Source of the DNA: Clostridia bacterium
GTDB lineage: Bacteria; Bacillota_A; Clostridia; Oscillospirales; CAG-272
Assembly: GCA_017552165.1 (NCBI GenBank)
Contig: JAFZCF010000186.1
Span: 1 to 32,231 of the forward strand
Direction of reading: 5' to 3'
DNA length: 32,231 nt
Position 1 is the stretch's first letter; each line of letters starts with the position of its first letter. This document shows positions 30,088-32,231 of this stretch, one piece after another. The translations under genes were made by a program, and so were the position numbers. The notes under the pieces were generated by a model. It saw only the letters and a list, made by a program, of their open reading frames with translations. It had not been told where the DNA came from and did no database searches.

Positions 30088-31688
30088 GCGATCCGAAAAC
30101 CGAAAAAACGGAAAGTAAAAAAAACGGACGCAAAACAACGGGAAAGATTCTTAAAATCTTCCTCATTGTCATAGCGGTTATCGTCGCAATCGTCATTGCG
30201 GCGGTCGTCGGTGCCTACACATATTACAGGCACGTTTTCAACCAGATCATCCTGCCGGAAACGGAAGCGAACATCATCCTGCCTGAAGACGAGGAATTCG
30301 ACACCGACGAGCCGTGGTGGGAAGAGACGGATGAAATCCCGGACACGGAGGATACCGGCGTCTCTCAGGGCACGGAATCTGAACCTCCGGAGTCTCACGA
30401 TACCGTCCCTCCCGACACCGTCAGCGACGTGCCCGTGAGCTCCGTCGCTGACGAAACGACGAAAACCACGAAACCGGTACAGTCAGGGACAAAAGACACC
30501 GAACCCGCGGTCCCGGGGACGGAAAGCGACGACACCACCGGCGCAGAAGAAACTCCGGAGGACACCTCCGAGTTCATTACAGACCCGCCGGATACCGGCA
30601 CGGACGACTCCGGGGTCCCGGGAGGCGATGAAACGCCCGGAGATACGGAACCTGATATTTCCGTGCCTCCGGATACGGAAACGTCCGATCCCGTGACTAT
30701 CGAACCGGACACGACCGAAACCGAGATCATCCCGTCGGAAACCGTGTCCGACACGTCCGAACCGCCGGATACTGATCCCGTCGTTCCCGTGACATCCGAG
30801 AGCGAGTCCCAGATCGTGACGGATCCGCCGGTCACCCAGCCAGCGGTGACACCGACGATCGATCCGGCCGACGTCGTGTGGCCGACCGATCTCATTCCGG
30901 TAAACGACGACGGCCTTATAAACATAATGCTCGTCGGTCAGGACAACAGGACCTTCAGCGAGCGCGGCAAGTCGGACTCCATGATCCTTCTGTCCGTCAA
31001 TCTCCGGTCAGGAAAGATTTCCATGATATCCATCATGCGCGACCTCTACGTCCAGCTTGGAAACGGATATTCCGACAACAAGCTGAACATGGCGTACAAA
31101 TTCGGCGGTTTCCCGCTTCTGTTTGACGTGATGGAACGGAATTTCGGTATAACGTGCGACTACGGCGTCGTCGTTAATTTCAATTCCTTCGAGCAGATTA
31201 TCGAAACGCTGGGCGGCGTGGATCTCACCTTCACGCAGGCCGAAGTCGACTATCTGATCGGCACGTGCAAAGTCGGACAGATGCCCGACGGGAGCATGAT
31301 AAAGGCGGGGCTGAACAGGAACGTCCCGGCAAAAACGGCGCTTGCCTACTCGCGAATCCGTAAAATCGACTCGGATTTTTACCGCACCGGGAGACAGAGA
31401 GCTCTTCTTCTTTCGCTCTACAACAAATTCAGAGGAGCGAGTCTTGGTACGATCCTCGATCTCGTCGGACAGATAACCGACTTTGTAAGACTTTACGGAA
31501 TGACGTCAAACGGACTTCTTCGTCTCGTGACTCAGTTGTATCCGCTTCTCGGCAACGAGATAGTAAACGGCAGGATACCGTCGAGCAATTCGGAATTCAA
31601 ATACGCATACATACGCAAAATGGCGGTCCTTGTTCCGGACCTCAACAAGATAAGAGCAACGCTCATAAATACGCTTCCCCTCGAATGA
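30084..31688 (+). CDS. LytR-CpsA-Psr (LCP) family ligase with long acidic linker
   Basis: 534 residues. One N-terminal span (about 22-48), then a linker of about 200 residues (60-265) made almost only of Asp, Glu, Thr, Pro, Ser and Val, then the LCP domain (about 275-465). Conserved LCP residues are present: DGLINIMLVGQD (276-287), SDSM (297-300), the MRD pair Arg319-Asp320, DNKLN (331-335), and RIRKIDSDFYRTGRQR (424-439). LCP enzymes attach lipid-linked polymers to peptidoglycan outside the membrane. A linker of this length would carry the domain well into the wall. It overlaps the BY-kinase gene by ATGA and is followed 15 bases later by a second LCP gene. Confidence 0.92.
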   Translation: MSDPKTEKTESKKNGRKTTGKILKIFLIVIAVIVAIVIAAVVGAYTYYRHVFNQIILPETEANIILPEDEEFDTDEPWWEETDEIPDTEDTGVSQGTESEPPESHDTVPPDTVSDVPVSSVADETTKTTKPVQSGTKDTEPAVPGTESDDTTGAEETPEDTSEFITDPPDTGTDDSGVPGGDETPGDTEPDISVPPDTETSDPVTIEPDTTETEIIPSETVSDTSEPPDTDPVVPVTSESESQIVTDPPVTQPAVTPTIDPADVVWPTDLIPVNDDGLINIMLVGQDNRTFSERGKSDSMILLSVNLRSGKISMISIMRDLYVQLGNGYSDNKLNMAYKFGGFPLLFDVMERNFGITCDYGVVVNFNSFEQIIETLGGVDLTFTQAEVDYLIGTCKVGQMPDGSMIKAGLNRNVPAKTALAYSRIRKIDSDFYRTGRQRALLLSLYNKFRGASLGTILDLVGQITDFVRLYGMTSNGLLRLVTQLYPLLGNEIVNGRIPSSNSEFKYAYIRKMAVLVPDLNKIRATLINTLPLE

Positions 31689-31703
31689 CAGGTGATATCT
31701 GAA

Positions 31704-32231
31704 ATGGACAAACAGGAAAAAACTACAGACTCACTTACTCCAGCCGTCTCAGTGACAGGCAAGCCCGGAAAACCGAAAAAAAGCGCCCTTAAAATCATTC
31801 TCATCATCGCGGGAATAATAGTTGCGCTCGCCGTCGCTGCGGCGGCGGGGATCTACGCGTATTACAGACATATTTTCAGCAAGATCTCCCTTCCCGAAAC
31901 CGAAGGGGATATCATCCCTCCGGGGAGCGGTGAGGAGTTCGATACCGACGACCCGGACGATTCCTGGATCATCGACGATTCGTCAGGCGGAACTAGCGAC
32001 CCAACGGTATCGGGCGGCGACCCGTCGATATCCGGCGGTGACACGAGCAGTCCCGACGTGACGACGGCCGAGCAGAAGGACCCGGCGACGATCTCATGGC
32101 CGGAAGATCTCAAACCTCTCGGCGACGACGGGCTCATCAACATCCTGCTCGTCGGGCAGGACAACGGAAATTTCGACAAGCGCGGAAGGTCCGACTCCAT
32201 GATCCTCGTGTCTGTCAACCCGAAGACAGGG
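31704..32231 (+). CDS. Second LCP family protein, cut at the window end
   Basis: The frame from ATG 31704 (AGGTGA at 31690-31695) is open for 176 codons to the window edge. A Lys/Pro-rich cytosolic start (PGKPKKSALK), one span (about 31-50) and YYRHIF just after it match the first LCP protein, which has YYRHVF at the same place. The linker is much shorter (about 70 residues, with SGGD repeats). The LCP domain begins with DDGLINILLVGQD and RSDSMILVSVN, where the sequence stops. It is a tandem paralogue of the preceding gene and probably does the same reaction on another polymer or acceptor. Confidence 0.85.
   Translation, partial: MDKQEKTTDSLTPAVSVTGKPGKPKKSALKIILIIAGIIVALAVAAAAGIYAYYRHIFSKISLPETEGDIIPPGSGEEFDTDDPDDSWIIDDSSGGTSDPTVSGGDPSISGGDTSSPDVTTAEQKDPATISWPEDLKPLGDDGLINILLVGQDNGNFDKRGRSDSMILVSVNPKTG

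Overview
The window looks like chromosome from a GC-rich Gram-positive bacterium of the class Clostridia, probably an uncultured gut-type lineage. This rests on the mix of families seen: Wzz/BY-kinase fusions, LytR-CpsA-Psr (LCP) proteins, an ECF-type S component, a DUF4430 lipoprotein, and TPM and zinc-ribbon membrane proteins. It also rests on strong consensus TTGACA/TATAAT promoters, Shine-Dalgarno sites, and occasional TTG and GTG starts. Genes are tightly packed with many 4-base ATGA overlaps. No rRNA, tRNA, insertion sequence or CRISPR array is visible.

Layout. (1) 1-3118: the 3' end of an unknown gene, an MFS exporter coupled to a small P-loop NTPase, and a membrane protein with a zinc ribbon at each end, closed by a two-way terminator. 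(2) 3138-5809: argG-argH on the minus strand, the last two steps of arginine synthesis, behind a consensus promoter with a possible ArgR site. (3) 5884-14060: a divergent + strand operon behind another perfect promoter. It encodes an amino-acid-adenylating enzyme, a carrier protein, an MBOAT acyltransferase, an SGNH-like protein with Cys in place of the nucleophilic Ser, an asparagine-synthetase-like amidotransferase, a membrane-anchored transglutaminase-like protein and a lipoprotein, ending in two tandem terminators. It resembles the dlt system (D-alanylation of teichoic acid), but the adenylation enzyme lacks the DltA specificity Cys and the AsnB/transglutaminase partners are not part of canonical dlt. 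This is the best candidate for an undescribed system here.

(4) 14088-21758: small accessory genes, including a TfoX-N protein, two GNAT acetyltransferases, an isoprenylcysteine-methyltransferase-like membrane enzyme, a SAM methyltransferase, a lipoprotein with an odd N-terminal extension, a zinc-ribbon/TPM membrane pair preceded by a 27-codon mini-gene, a DUF3795 protein and several unknowns. (5) 21777-23615, minus strand: a Bcp-type peroxiredoxin with its own promoter, then a lipoprotein/ECF S-component pair (DUF4430, a transcobalamin-like domain) that may take up corrinoids. A leader of about 245 bases rich in inverted repeats precedes the pair.

(6) 23708-end, + strand: the start of an exopolysaccharide/capsule locus. 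It holds a CpsB-type PHP phosphatase, a membrane-bound nucleotide-sugar 4,6-dehydratase, an anchored Ig-like protein, two tandem Wzz/BY-kinase fusions and two tandem LCP ligases, the second cut by the window edge. Glycosyltransferases, flippase and polymerase would be expected beyond the right edge. All family calls are from reading the sequence; no database search was run.
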